A stretch of 64,000 nt of DNA from Pictodentalium vernedei (GCA_031216915.1 CM062296.1:66432148-66496147), one strand, 5' to 3'. Positions 1-11,716 are shown, counted from the first letter of the stretch. Program-made: numbers and translations. Notes: a model not told the origin generated them from the letters alone.

Positions 1-164
1 TAGCACCTATCATTGCAACTATTATTTTTTTATCACCGCTGAAGTTGCATATCTAGACAATACCACTTGCAGTTAAGACACTGTTAGACAAGCCTTGCAG
101 CCTACCATTGCTAATTCCAATAAAATGGGCTTCCCTCACGGTGCACAGCCCACTGAACACACGC

Positions 165-420
165 ATGCACCCGCGAAATGCGGATCAACGACGGGCATTC
201 TCGCCTAACAACCACGCAAAATAAGCTCGAAATAAGCCCACCACTTATTTTTAAAAATCCGTTCCATGATTACATACCACATATCAATAAATAAACGAAA
301 TCCATGTGGCAAACGGAATGGCATGGGGCGACGAATAGCAAGCTCCATCGCTTCCGACCTTATATTATTGATCAATATCCATCTACTAACCTCAATACAG
401 ACGACTCTGTTATTTTGAAA
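165..420 (+). mobile_element. I/Nimb-like LINE fragment, RNase H to C-terminal region (part 1)
   Basis: Plus-strand remnant of a non-LTR retrotransposon. Its translation resembles the segment after the RNase H domain in better copies in this window: an alanine/asparagine-rich stretch followed by a block ending in a tryptophan-rich WQ.EWN-type motif. The nucleotide sequence around 300-400 aligns by eye with 34235-34340. It is broken by stops and interrupted after about position 420 by a MITE and another repeat, then resumes near 976. Confidence 0.6.
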
Positions 421-433
421 CTAAAAGTTATTG

Positions 434-563
434 TGATGAATTGACGGTAACATGGTCTGAGGTTTTTGGCTTGTGGCTTGTGTTCAAACGAGACGCGAAG
501 CGTCGAGGTTGAACATGCACTCCGAGCCGCAAACGTCAGACCATGTTTACCGTCAAGTTATCA
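434..563. mobile_element. MITE family G, copy 1
   Basis: A 130-bp inverted-repeat element. Left end TGATGAATTGACGGTAAC and right end (read backwards) TGATAACTTGACGGTAAA are near-identical, and the repeat extends into ATGGTCTGA. A GC-rich inner palindrome (GACGCGAAGCGTC) sits in the middle. A second copy lies at 3613-3737. No coding capacity. The superfamily is undetermined because no clear target duplication is seen. Confidence 0.7.
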
Positions 564-975
564 AACTAAGGTTTATGTTGTAATACGACCCTACCCACAG
601 CCCAAAACCTACATCGTGAAACACGAGAAGCTAATTTACTGAGCTTGTGATCGTTAAGAGTTGCCTTGTTCAAGGCACACAAATTTAGTAAATAAACCTC
701 TCGTCTACCCCACGGCAGCAGTGAATAAATAACCAATAAATCAGATAAACTGATTCCATCTTAGTTCAAATCGTAGATTTGTTTGTAATTTAAACAACAT
801 TCGGAACACTGTCTGCTACACGTGTTAAAAAATCCAGAGGAATAAAGCGGCTTGCTTGTCAAATATTTCGCGTTGTGACATCAGACGGAAACATTTGCTA
901 TTGGAGCCCTAAACATAAAGTAAACTATGCCAGCTCTCATCCAATCAGAGGGCGAGGATCTTATTCTTATTGGAA
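564..975. repeat. Interspersed repeat U, copy 1
   Basis: Non-coding repeat that matches 41830-42330 over most of its length, ending in a shared AGAGGGCGAGGAT block. It lies inside the LINE fragment and, with the adjacent MITE, splits it. A CCAAT-like CCAATCAGAG sits near its end. In the second copy a TATA-like motif follows, so a solo LTR or promoter-bearing fragment is possible, but no terminal TG..CA structure was established. Confidence 0.5.
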
Positions 976-1505
976 CACAATGTCATATTGGTCACACAAG
1001 ATGTACACGATTTTTATGTTAGAGGGAAATTTGCGATCAGGATGTGTTCCTTACCGGGAAGGGTTGACAATGGAGCACATTCTTTTGAACTGTACATATT
1101 TTAATCTTGTCAGACGGCAGTTATTTAACACTCACGCTACCGAAAACGACTATTGTCAGCTATTCTATGATGAATATGTGTACACTCTGCTAAGCGCAGA
1201 TCAAACCTACATGTACCATATGAGAAATTGTTGGAAATGGCTCGGAGAGCCATATCCAACAATTAATCAGATGATAGAGTGTCAAGTATGTCATGCAATT
1301 CATTAAACATCCTCGCATACAGGCGTACCTAGAGGTTCTCCACATTTGGCTAAAGTCGGCGTAGGATTACAGGATTAAAGCTGTGCCTCTTAGAGACCTA
1401 CTTTACAACACAAACGCCACTCGAATTATGTTGTTTCTCAATGAAATAACCCTTTTTAATAAATTGTGTGGTTTTTATTCTTTTAAACTCATTTATTACA
1501 TTATT
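976..1505 (+). pseudogene. I/Nimb-like LINE fragment, ORF2 C-terminus (part 2)
   Basis: Continuation of the LINE begun at 165. The frames carry the C-terminal block of this family: an MSYW.H-type stretch, then a cysteine and a TMEHILLNC motif (compare TVEH.LLEC in related ORF2 proteins), which is the zinc-binding end of the protein. A shifted frame near 1400-1490 carries the final leucine- and asparagine-rich residues. The longest open piece is 875-1306, whose first part lies in the inserted repeat, so that start codon is fortuitous. Clearly non-functional. Confidence 0.6.
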
Positions 1506-3063
1506 CGGGTATAACATGTTATCTAACGGTCCATCCAAATAAATAGTAGTACTGGTGCCATCGCCAACCCGTCCCTCTCGCTGTATTGTAGTCGTCGAAA
1601 AGAGATGTGTAGTGTGAGCTGGGAAAAGTACAGCTGGACTGCATAAGAATATCTCAACATAAATCGCGTCGCAAACGTAGGATCGGGTTGCACAAGAAAC
1701 ATCTGGTTAAAAACAAGTAAACCAGTTGAGAAAACGAAAAACCTATCCAGCTTCATAAACTATCTAGCGCAAGAACATTCGAAAATCGTCGTATATGGCA
1801 CAATTACAGTGCTGAGGCAAAACAATGTACTATTATTGTACGATCGAGGTGACAGCTAGACAGAATGGTACTAACTAGCCAGACTCGTAATTACGTCGAA
1901 TTTATATCAGCCGTGACCAGCACCGAATGACGTCACGTGCGGGGTGATGCCACACACCTAATTACAGCCTTAACAATTTCGAGAAAAATAGATACTTCCT
2001 GCCGCTCGATGTAAATCTCTAACAATAAATCAGCACATCAGAGCATTGTATATCTACATGTGTGTTAACTGCAGAATACACTGAAACAATGCAAATCTCA
2101 CTCTAACAGATTGTATGGAATTCGTATTTGCATCGATTGTCTCAGGAGCAAAGGTTAGGTGCTAATTCAACACCGCTACTTTGGCAAATTTGGAACGAAA
2201 TATTCCGACCATACTACTGTTATTCTCGCTAGAATTTCAAGAAGTAAAATGACGCTTTCCTGACTGATTTGAAGCGAGTTTGGTTAGTCTCCTGATCTAA
2301 TAACTTAGCGACTAATTAGACGCCGGGTCATAATAGAGGATCAATAGACTACTTAGTCTATTCAGGACTCCACTTACCCAATCAACCGGTTCCTCCACTG
2401 CACTATGTAAATCCCACCGTTTTTATTTTGTGCTTTTAATGCATAGCTTATACCTTCTCTTTTGAACAAGTATGAAAACTTTTTTTGATATACAGAATAT
2501 ACCCATAGTAGCTTGATGTACCAAATGTTCACCACTCGTGGAGAAGATACTTTGGGTATTTTTTATTTATACCGTGATCGTCAGCTTATTAGTCGCTACT
2601 ATGTGTTCTCAATTTTACTGAGCACCAGACGTGCATACGAGCGAATCTGTTTTTGTTTACACCAGCATCGATGCGTGGTACTTCCGCTGTCAATTTTATC
2701 GTTGAAACGAAATGAAAAAAACAAAAACTGTGCCTTTTTCGTTTTAATAATATACTATTTCGAGTTATGCATGCTTTATTAACATGACACAATGCATGTT
2801 TGTTAATTTTTGGCATCTTATGAGGTAAACCCATGTAAAACGTAATAAATAATTGCCACTTCCATTTCCCTCTTCGCGAGGCGACGTGCGATAAATTTAT
2901 ACAAGTTTGCATTCAGGTCGACGTCACCAAAAGCCGGCTTGGATGTAGTTCAACTGAAGGTGTAAATATTTATTGTTGAAATCCCATTCCTGGCGTGTTC
3001 ATCACGGTTGGTGTGTAGAGCTAAAATTTATAGCATAGACTTTTCATATATAGTAGAATAGGT
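1506..3063. other. No recognisable feature
   Basis: AT-rich sequence with short open frames only. I see no repeat shared with the rest of the window, no splice-flanked exon and no RNA gene. A fragment near 2510-2780 is open on both strands but lacks any recognisable motif. Confidence 0.5.
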
Positions 3064-3160
3064 AATAATGTTATAAAAACCGTTTACGCAACGTAACAGC
3101 CAAAACCATAGGAACGAAATAGAAAAAAAGAACAACAATAACTTGTTACTTCTCAAGTAG
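3064..3160. mobile_element. Decayed piggyBac-type MITE fragment
   Basis: Contains ACGCAACGTAACAGCCAAAA, close to the CAACGTAACGGCCAAAAC end of the 243-bp MITE family at 11323, 47479, 52249 and 54643. The central palindrome is missing. Low confidence. Confidence 0.35.
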
Positions 3161-3612
3161 CAGTATAATGTGATATGGTCCAATGTGGAGATCGATTGAA
3201 CGAGAGCTCGCGAATTGTTGCTCTATGTTTACGGCCCCAGTAGCGTATGCTAAGTGTGGCGTCTCCTCGCAAAATACTGGAAATAACTTTTTCTGTTTCG
3301 CAGTTATTTCATCAACGGAGTGACTTACAAACTGCTTCATTTTTATCAAGATTTGTCACATGTGCAGCAGACTATGTTCCGAATGAAGAGTACTGTTTTA
3401 ATTACAAATCAGTTCTTGATTTGAACTAAGATGGAATGACTTCGACCTTTATCGGATTTACTGATTATTTGCCCAGTGACGTCTCAGGGTACGCGATAGG
3501 TTTAATTATATAAAATGGTAAAATAGTTATCGTTGAAAGTTTCCTTGTTCATTTTACAATGTGCTTTTTTGGGGTTATGGGCAGGTGTCTCATTGGAACA
3601 TATTCGCTATTC
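3161..3612. other. No recognisable feature
   Basis: Overlapping short open frames on both strands (3146-3429) have no motif or splice context. Nothing else is seen. Confidence 0.4.
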
Positions 3613-3737
3613 TGATGACCTGACGGTAACATGGTCTGAGGTTTGCAGCTCCGCGCGTTTGTTTAACCTCGATGTTCCGCGTGTCGGTTGACCATAAACC
3701 CTGAACTGCAGATCTCAGCCCATATTACTGACTCATC
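3613..3737. mobile_element. MITE family G, copy 2
   Basis: Starts TGATGACCTGACGGTAAC and continues ATGGTCTGAGGTTT as in copy 1 (434-563). The right arm is diverged but still complementary (GGGCTGAGAT read backwards). Length about 125 bp, matching copy 1. Confidence 0.65.
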
Positions 3738-3995
3738 TTCACAATAAATTATAATATTGATGACAGTCAGGCTGCGAAGTGTAATTGACATAAAGGAAAA
3801 CAATAGTAAAATGCCATTTAATTGAAAGAAAGTCACAAACATCATAACCAGGAAAACTTGGATGAAAGTGTTGCACGATCCACGAAAAAGTCATTTTAAG
3901 TCGACAAGAATATATTTTCTATCAGTGAACAATGATAACACACATGACAATCCTGACGTTCTGCAGCGTGTTCACCTAGCGCTTGGTAACGGTAC

Positions 3996-4242
3996 AGTAT
4001 GGCTGCCGTGGATCGGTCACTTTCCACGCGGTGGGCATTATATCCACGAAAGCAATAATATTAGATTGCAAATACTAATTATGGGAATGCTCATCAAAAA
4101 TTTAATTAATGAAGCAACATGTACAATCCGCTGTTTCATTAATTAAACACTTTTTGATGAAAATTTGTGTTACCTCGTAAACGCATGAATGGACATCACT
4201 ACCCACGCGTGGATTTCGACCAGTCCACGACGCCTGTACAGT
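3996..4242. mobile_element. MITE family F, copy 1
   Basis: About 245 bp with inverted ends (left GGCTGCCGTGGATCGG; right, read backwards, GGCGTCGTGGACTGG). A central hairpin is built on TTAATTAATGAA / TTCATTAATTAA. Copies 2 (14054-14278) and 3 (28794-29030) share this plan. Ends are approximate. Confidence 0.6.
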
Positions 4243-5521
4243 AGGGTTATGTTTCCACTTCTATAATGTGCTCTGACGCGTACTGAGACAGGATATGCCT
4301 TTATTATTATTGTGCTCGACCGACTGTTGTCCTTCTGGTGACAAAAGCAATGTCTACTGGAATATTGGTTCAGCCGGTTGTTACCAAGTATTTTGTGATG
4401 ATTGATTAACCGAATTTTACTATCTTCTGGAATTGTTCGAATGTTAATGTAAAATGATGTCAATTGCTGATTTTCATGGACAATTTTCGCAATTTAATCG
4501 GAATGCTTATGTATATCATTTTGTTCAATTCGTTTGGCACTTGCGGTGTCACTATAGCTGAAAATTATCCTCGACGGCCGCTCATAGAAATGACGTTGAA
4601 AAATGACGCGCTATTCTTTCAATTGATCGATTCTTCGCTCGAAAACCTTTAATTCGACGTTTTAGAAGTATTCTCACTCCTGAAAAAGGAGTCGTTCACC
4701 CATGGGATATGCATTAGGGGTGTGAAACACTGAAATAACACAAAATAAAAAAAAATTGAGGGCTGGACCATGTTGGGTTGATTTAGACTTTTGCCTGCTC
4801 CCCGCGGCCAGCAAGAAACGCTGAGAAAGCTTCGGCGACTCCCCTTCGCAGTTTATTGAAATGCAGTGGATTTATCTGGGTAATGACGTGTTTATCACTC
4901 ACATACATTTTTGTCCTGAATGACAAAATCGCAAAAAGAGAGACGTAATACACAATGTTCACTTTAATAATAAAGAAAAATCAATAAATTTCAGAGAAAG
5001 TGTACAAAAAACAATAAAACACAATCACCATGACACTGATACAATAATATTATGATACAGACAAATTATCAACAACCCAGAAAAGTTCAAAAAATTTGTT
5101 TGACTACCAAAGTGAAAATAAGTGAGAAAATATTTATAAAAAAGTTTGTCTAACCCAAGAAGATTTTGAAAATATAAACAGATATGTTATCATACACGAA
5201 ATGCAAGAAATGTTGCAATGATGACAGAAAGCAGCATTCGTTACAGAGAGTTTACTAACGCCATAGAAAGTTGTCATTCTGTCAGAAACTTGAATTTTGG
5301 CAGAGTGCCGTGTCGTGTAATATCAATTGTGAATAGCAGAATCGACAATTTACAGAATCAATTTATATCAGGATGTTCATTTAAAGGTTTTAAAAAATTA
5401 TAGAATGTCCAGTATTACTTAGAATACGAGACCCCAGCACGGATATTTTAGAACACAAGATATTATAATATGCCCTAAAACTTTCTTAATTTCATTTATT
5501 GTTCAATATTGATGCATGAGT
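4243..5521. other. No recognisable feature
   Basis: AT-rich, with simple A-rich stretches at 4740-5200. Short frames only; no conserved motif or repeat recognised. Confidence 0.45.
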
Positions 5522-5654
5522 ACACTCTGAGGTCAGTTGGGTTGAAAATCATCCCAAGTCAACTGGGTTGAGTAAATATGAACCTTTTGGGTTCACATTT
5601 ACTCAAACCATTTTTGATTTGGGTTGATTTTTAACCCAGCTGACTTTAGAGTGT
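5522..5654. mobile_element. Hairpin MITE, CACTCT ends
   Basis: The whole element folds on itself. The left arm runs CACTCTGAGGTCAG, TTGGGTTGAAAATC, TGAGTAAATATGAACC; the right arm is the inverse with few changes. The left end is preceded by TA, compatible with a Tc1/mariner-like TA target, though the right flank reads TG. About 130 bp, no coding. Confidence 0.65.
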
Positions 5655-6789
5655 GCTGAATTTCCAGCGGTTGGATTTGGTGCCACAAACTTACTTCCGA
5701 TACTCCACTCAATCCAGCGCATATTAATTTTAAAGGGGCAATAAGTCGCGACTAAAAAGACAAATAAGTTGACTATTTCACAAAACCACATTTTCCGTGA
5801 TTCAAAAGTATCATCGTAATTTACATATCATTTGCATGAAGGTGTTCAATTCAATTAAATTAATTACAGTGAAGATGAGAATTAATCAGACATATAATTT
5901 CATACTGGTGTATATTTTATGGTGATCATTTATTCTTCCCCAGCCATTGTTCAACCCCATTGGCTGATACTAGAAATCATTGACTAATGACATAGATAGA
6001 TGGTCGCTTACCAGTCGTGATTCGATATTAAATTTTTAACAAAGTGCACAAAAAATCAATCTTTGCCGAGGATTACTGAAGCAGAGATCCAGTTTAGTAA
6101 ATGATGATCAGAAATGTCATGTCAAGTTGTGATGATTTTATATCCTTTGCATCACATTATGTTGTTTTTTTTAACCCTTTATGTTATGCAACGACTAGAA
6201 CGTACCGGTGATGTTCATAAACTTTGCCAACCCAATTCTATTTGTTTTTCAGTTTTTGCACAAAACATTGCACATGGTCCAACAGTGGATGAGCTCTGTA
6301 AGTTTGTTACAATGAGGGGATATAAGATATGATTTCGAGGTAACAGTTATTTCTCTTGTTATTCGGGAATTTGTGTTGCATGTGTCGTCTGCTATTCGTA
6401 TTATATAAACATTTAATGAACTGTAAGAAGCCACCTGACTCGCAGTGTTACTACATCAAAGTTGGCTCTGGTGTCGCACATTTATTAGATTATTGTGAAG
6501 GGTATTTCTCAAATGACGTGATGATAAGGGTTATGGGATAAAATTAAATATGTTCATATTTGTAGGTATTTACAACAAGAATGTCTTGATATTGAGAGAC
6601 TCGGAACTGTCAAATTTGTTAACTCATTTTGTGATATTGTCTTTGGATGAAAGTTTGGGAACCCCAAGTGCACAACCAGTGTACCCTCCCATGCTTCGTC
6701 CTGTACATGGATGTTTGATTTTATTTGTAACATGTTCTTTGTTTCCATGATAATAATAGTAGAATCATGTGTCACTGGTATAAATATAT
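5655..6789. other. No recognisable feature
   Basis: AT-rich sequence with several short frames (for example 6114-6332 and 6550-6750) that overlap opposite-strand frames and show no known motif. No splice-flanked exon identified. Confidence 0.4.
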
Positions 6790-6902
6790 ATTTTCTACCA
6801 TTTACCTAAAAGCAGAATTGCATAATGCAGTATCAGTAGGGAAAAATTCAGCAATAAAAGATTATGTTTCACTATTACACTAGCAATAAAAGTCACATGA
6901 CG

Positions 6903-7440
6903 TCACATTTCTTTGGTCTGAATTTCAGACCTGCTTTTCCAAACCTCAAGAACACTGTTTCTTTCTAAATTGATAAATGCACTTTCAAAGTATTTTCCTA
7001 GGACAATTATATCACGAAAGTAAACTAATACTTCTTGCGAAGTTAACGGGATAACACATCTGACAGGCTCAGCATTTCTAACATACAGGCCTTTGTGGAA
7101 CATGACGAAATGGTTGGTGTCATTTATATCATGCATTACTGATGTCCTTCTTTTTGCGAGAACAGTGGGTGAAATAGTCATTTTATGATTGGTAATGGTC
7201 TTAATAGCATATCAAATATCTCAAATATCTGGCGAAGATTCCTTCAACTAAACTGACACAAAACTATGAGAATTTGGAGGTGTAACTATATTTATACACA
7301 CTTCAACTCGAGAAATAGTTGTGTCTGAATCCGCAGAACCATTATTTGTTTTCCAGATAAAAGAAATCCCTTCCCCCCATGCCAACATCAATGGTGTTGT
7401 TTCTCAGATCACCAATACAACCATTTTCGGATAGAAAATC
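6903..7440 (-). pseudogene. Unidentified decayed coding segment in copy A
   Basis: On the minus strand 7181-6903 is open and holds a KRRTSVMHDINDTNHFVMF stretch. The same protein-like text, with conservative changes (KRR.SVMQ.LNDTNHFVKF), appears in the paralogous copy at 10290-10425. Upstream frames read SDFLSEN..I..LRNN and DTTISRVEV-like in both copies. That two diverged copies keep amino-acid similarity suggests former coding sequence, either a gene or a transposon ORF. I do not recognise the family. Frameshifts and stops are present in both copies. Confidence 0.4.
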
Positions 7441-8910
7441 TGACCTAATGATGACTAATTTCTTTTTTAGTTTAAAATTTAGTCAATTTTCTGTTGTAAG
7501 AAATTGTGCTAATTTAAACTTCTTTGCATATTATGGCGACCTTTTTTGGTGTTTGTTGTGTTTTATTGCGATTGCAGTTTCTCGTGACCCTTCTACTTAG
7601 TATATGTGTTGTCATTTGGCCCGCTTTTTCCACGTGTGACCAAACAATACATATGTGAACTTGTACTTGTAGAGTTAAAGTCGGCCCCAATATCCGAAGT
7701 GTAATAGTCTGTGTTTGAGTTGGTTTCTTCAAACACACTGAACAGTTGGCTTTCAACATGCAGCTGGTGGTTATTTTTGTCTACGACTACAGTACTTAAT
7801 CCTTATATTTTGGATTTTGTTTTTAGATGAAAATTAGATGTTGTAAAAGTTTGTGTTAAAGTAATTTTATTAGATTACCTGCTTCAAAGAAGTTTTGAGC
7901 TAATGTATTGACTGCCTTGCCGTCACTTGTATGTGTCCAATTTTGTAAGGGTTTGCATTATGCATTTTTATCAAAATGCAGTGGGACCAGGGCTTTTATA
8001 TTGTATATATGGGTTGTAGGGGACTATCACAACAGTATCCAATCCTAATACAGTGACTTCTTTCCAATTTCAATAAAATTGTCGTCCCAAACAAACTTAG
8101 TCAATTTCTATTTGTTTTGCTTCATCTTCAATGACATGTTTAGGTATTTACCCTGCTGAATGCGAAGATTTAACTGAACTTGTTTTATTTTTAAGTCAAA
8201 ATATGCATGTGTAACTTGGAATTAGTCAATTTTAGGTTATATATTTGTGTCAAGGTTTTGTTTTTATGTGTCTTTATTATTGATATTAGAGACTTCTGTT
8301 AGTGAATACATTGCAGTAACATTCAATGCTCATGTTTTGTATTCTTCAGGAATTTGATCGGGATTTTGTAGCGAAAACTTTGTTATTTTGTGACAGTAAA
8401 CATTGCTCTCTACGTCAGCTTTTATGCACATCGTGTTGTCTTAACTCCTCACTGAACTATATGTTTTACTTGATGGACATCTTTAGACTTTACGACCTTG
8501 CATGAACAAATTGTATGGAATTTTGTTTTTCCGTCAAATAGTTCATATCTTTCTGGATATAGCCAATTCTAGGTTGTAAACGTATCTGTTAAGGTCAGCT
8601 TTTGTGGGTCTTTCCTTGTGCCTGATAAAATTCTGGTTGTTAGAATTAGCTTTTTGTCAGCTTTTGTACAGATTATGGGGAAATAATTTCCCACATTACA
8701 TTATACCCCATTAAAAATTGAAAATATCCATCATTTTGGGGTGATATAAACAATAAAAATGCAGTTTTAATCAGCTTTCTCCATACTGGATCGACTGCAT
8801 CAAGCATGGAAGTGGGAGAGCGTCTGCAGTAACATCACTCCTGCTACATTAGTGCCACTTCGTTTAGAAGAACCTGAGCGCATGCGTCACAGAGGTGCAT
8901 GTGTGTGTGT

Positions 8911-8928
8911 GGGGGTGGGGGTGGGGGT
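8911..8928. repeat. Interrupted G tract, copy A
   Basis: (GGGGGT)n following a GT run. In copy B the same position is a pure run of 21 G (13262-13282). Confidence 0.8.
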
Positions 8929-9380
8929 CAGCATATATTTATTAGATAAAATGAGTTTGTCACACTGTACAATAAACTGATGCATATCCATCAATTACCA
9001 AAGTCACTTACAGTAGATTGGCTTAACAGAAAGCAGGGACATAAGACAAATCCCTGTGGTAATATTTCACATGTGTTTTTCCAGTTAGCAGCAAAATCAG
9101 TCAAAGCACGCAAGACCATTACCTCGAAAGTGCGTGCTGCCTGACTTTGACATAATCCGAGAAACAAAATAGATAGCGAGTACGAACTAGTTTGATGCTG
9201 TGGGTATTCAAATATAACCCCGATCAAGCAAGGGAAATATATGACTGGATGGCGTGGCGACAAGGCAAGTTAAAACACCCGTAAAATAGTATCGAAACTA
9301 AATATTATCTAACTTATATGATCTTACATCAGACTTGACATATATTGTAATATCTTACCTCCTACAAGTATCTGGGAATT

Positions 9381-9420
9381 TCATTGGTTCAAAGACGTCA
9401 CATGCAGACTGCATATAAAA
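9381..9420 (+). promoter_or_regulatory. Candidate RNA polymerase II core promoter
   Basis: Within 40 bp lie an inverted CCAAT box (ATTGG, near 9383), a CRE-like AGACGTCA (9393-9400) and a TATA box, TATAAAA (9414-9420), in the usual order. The TATA box is 76 bp before an ATG in good context (9496). The region falls between the two paralogous segments. Inference from motif order only. Confidence 0.4.
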
Positions 9421-9495
9421 CCATATACTGCCTGTTAACATCAATATACGCTGACAGCCATGGGTAATCTCCCCTTTATTCATTGATTATTCAAA

Positions 9496-9567
9496 ATGGC
9501 GGCAGCCGATAAACGCTTCAAGTTGAAAGATTGTGTGCCAGAAGCCCATATTTGGTCTGAAGTGCAG
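9496..9567 (+). CDS. Candidate first coding exon, unknown gene
   Basis: ATG in favourable context (AAAATGG) starts 24 codons beginning MAAADKRFKLKDCVPEAHIW, ending at a CAG|GTTAGG splice donor in phase 0. Without splicing the frame stops after about 10 more codons. It sits 76 bp downstream of a TATA box with CCAAT and CRE-like elements upstream. I found no second exon; it might lie downstream beyond the MITE-rich segment. No protein family is recognised. It could be chance. Confidence 0.35.
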
Positions 9568-9806
9568 GTTAGGCAACTTAAAAGGCTTCATATTCTATAG
9601 ATGTGTGTCTTGTTACCTTCGAAATGAAACTGTTTGGTATGTATGAATTTGCCTTCTTACAATTTTTGAGAGAGTGCCTGTAGGTACTCTCCCATAAATT
9701 GAAACAAGGCAAAGACACGTGAACACATTGTGAGAATTCTCTCATTTAATTTTAATCGCTGTTATTAGTTCTGTGCATCGATGCAGCAGTCGGTAAGATA
9801 TATTCG

Positions 9807-10000
9807 TTACACAGCTTGTTGGTGGCCTAATATGGTATATATAGTGTCAGTTAATTCCATATTGGACTCGAGCTTCGCTCTCGTCCAATATGAAATTAAC
9901 TGACACCATATATACCATATTAGGCCACCAACGCTCTCGTCCAATATGAAATTAAGTGACACCATATATACCATATTAGGCCACCAACAAACTGTGTAAC
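9807..10000. repeat. Large palindrome with duplicated right arm
   Basis: The left arm (about 9807-9869, containing TTGGTGGCCTAATATGGTAT and CATATTGGAC) pairs with an inverted arm at 9878-9932. The right arm is then repeated in direct orientation at 9933-10000. The outer arm extends further (GTTACACAG). The element sits at the left boundary of paralogous copy B, which begins within a few bases of its end. Confidence 0.8.
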
Positions 10001-10289
10001 TAATAATATGTTTTACCACTTACCTAAAAGCAAAATTTCAAATAAAAGTATAGTAACGAAACCAAATAAAAGATTATGCATCCCTATTGCAGTGGCGATA
10101 AAATTCACATGACGTCACATCTGTTAGGCCTGAATTGCAGATTTGCTTTTCAAAACCTCAAGAACACTGTTTCAAAACTGTTAAATGCACTTTCAACTTA
10201 TTTTCCCCAGACAATTATACCATCCAAATAAACTAACTCTTGCCACGTTAACACGATAACATATATAGCAGGCTCAGCACTTTTAACAT

Positions 10290-10640
10290 ACCTTTCTTGA
10301 ACTTGACAAAATGGTTGGTGTCATTTAGAACCTGCATTACTGACTTCCTTCTTTTATCAATAACAGTAGATGAAATAGTCACTTTATGTTTGGTAATGGC
10401 CTCAATAACATCAAATATCTCAAAAATATGGCAAAGATTCCTTCAACGTAACTGATACAATGCCATGAGAATGTGTGGGTATAACAATATCTATACTAAC
10501 TTCCACACGAGAAATAGTTGTGTCTGAATCAGGAGAACCATTACTTGTTTTCAAGATAACATAAATCACCTCCATTCCAACATCAAAGATGTTGTTTCTC
10601 AGATTAACAATACGACAATTTTCGGATAGAAAATCTAACC
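10290..10640 (-). pseudogene. Unidentified decayed coding segment in copy B
   Basis: Minus-strand frame from 10640 to a stop at 10420-10422 reads DFLSENCRIVNLRNN then DTTISRVEVSIDIV. A shifted frame, 10425-10290, reads KRRKSVMQVLNDTNHFVKF. Copy A (6903-7440) carries the same segments. The frames differ between copies, so both are inactive. The family is unrecognised. Confidence 0.4.
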
Positions 10641-10645
10641 CTGTC

Positions 10646-10930
10646 TAATCTGACAATTTTAGAATCAAGCTGCAATTCTATATTAGGGTAAATCTTCTTC
10701 AGAATGGGTTGTCAGGAAACACCTCTGAGATGAACAAATGAAATAGCACTTTTTGAGGAAAATGCATTGAAAAATAATTTTCATCCATGAGGGTAAATAT
10801 TGCTGCTGTGTCAACAATGGTTCAGACACGTGTTTGTTAATTCCAATATTTAAAATTAATGTTGCGCCCTCGACCCTCTTTATCACAATATAGTATGAAG
10901 ATTTTGAGACCTTATTGTCTAAAAAAGTTT
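10646..10930. other. Block present in copy B, absent in copy A
   Basis: Copy A passes directly from TCGGATAGAAAATCTGACC to AATTTCTTTTTTAG, while copy B has about 285 extra bases between the equivalents. A minus-strand frame (10886-10683) ends in a serine/glutamate-rich THSEEDLP and precedes the decayed coding frame, so this block may be ancestral sequence deleted from A rather than an insertion in B. Confidence 0.5.
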
Positions 10931-11322
10931 GACCAATTTCTTTTTTAGTTTAAAACTTAGTCAATTTTCTGTTGTAAGACATTGTGCTAATTTAACCCCC
11001 CTTGCATATTATGGCGACCTGTACTGCTTTTATTATGATCACAATTTCTCTTGACCCTTCTACTTAGTATACGTGTTGTTATTTGGCCCGCTTTTTCTCC
11101 TCCCCAGGCCAAACAATATATATGTGAACTAGTACTTGTTAAAATCAGTACCAATATCCGAATTTTAATAGTCTGGGTTTAGTTGGTTTCTTCAAACACA
11201 CTGACCAGTTGGCTTTCAACATGCAGCTGGGTGTTATTTATCACCACGACTACAGTACTTAATCCCTATATTTTAGATTCTGTTTTTTAATGAAAAATAG
11301 ATGTTGCAAGAGTTTGTGATAA

Positions 11323-11565
11323 CCCTTTACCCAACGTAACGGTCAAAACCGGCCAGCGCTGTTCTCAAAACTCGCCAATCAGTTTTCATTAGTTTGTTTT
11401 ATATACTCATAAACATAGGTTATGACCCCTCGTTGGAACGAGCTCGTCGAGCTCGTTCCAACGAGTGATCCTAAATTATGTGTTTGAGACGATAAAAATG
11501 AAGAAATTTGTTACTCAAGAATTTGTTTTTGAAAGTGTCGTCCGCTTTTCATTATCGGTAAAGGG
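11323..11565 (+). mobile_element. piggyBac-type MITE (family P), copy 1
   Basis: 243 bp. Starts CCCTTTACCCAACGTAACGG and ends GGTAAAGGG, flanked by ATAA and TTAA. Copy A at 7856-7859 has the single uninterrupted TTAA, which proves a TTAA target duplication with one mutated left base. The central palindrome on GTTGGAACGAGCTCG is partly decayed on the right arm. Confidence 0.88.
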
Positions 11566-11716
11566 TTAAAGTAATTTTATGAGATTACCTACTTCAAAGA
11601 AGTTGTGAGTTTATGTGGTGACTGCGTCGTCGTCAGTTGTATGTGTCCAATTTTGTAGGGGTTTGCGTTTATGCTTTTATCAAAAGTTAGTGGGACCAGG
11701 GCATTTATAGTGTATA

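Larger units (their letters stand above)
6790..9355. repeat. Paralogous segment, copy A (2.6 kb)
   Basis: Co-linear with 10003-14003. Matching landmarks are CCTCAAGAACACTGTTTC at 6940/10155, TCGGATAGAAAATCT at 7427/10620, TTGGCTTTCAACATGCAGCT at 7745/11208, GTCACACTGTACAATAAACT at 8960/13315 and ATATGACTGGATGGCGT at 9238/13580. Similarity by eye is roughly four positions in five. Copy A lacks the four MITEs found in copy B and so preserves the empty sites. It also lacks a segment of about 285 bp present in B. Confidence 0.85.

Noticed and set aside
875..1306. A 143-codon open frame near the start that could be taken for a gene
   Set aside because: Its first third lies in repeat U and the rest is the C-terminal part of a LINE ORF2; the ATG is accidental.
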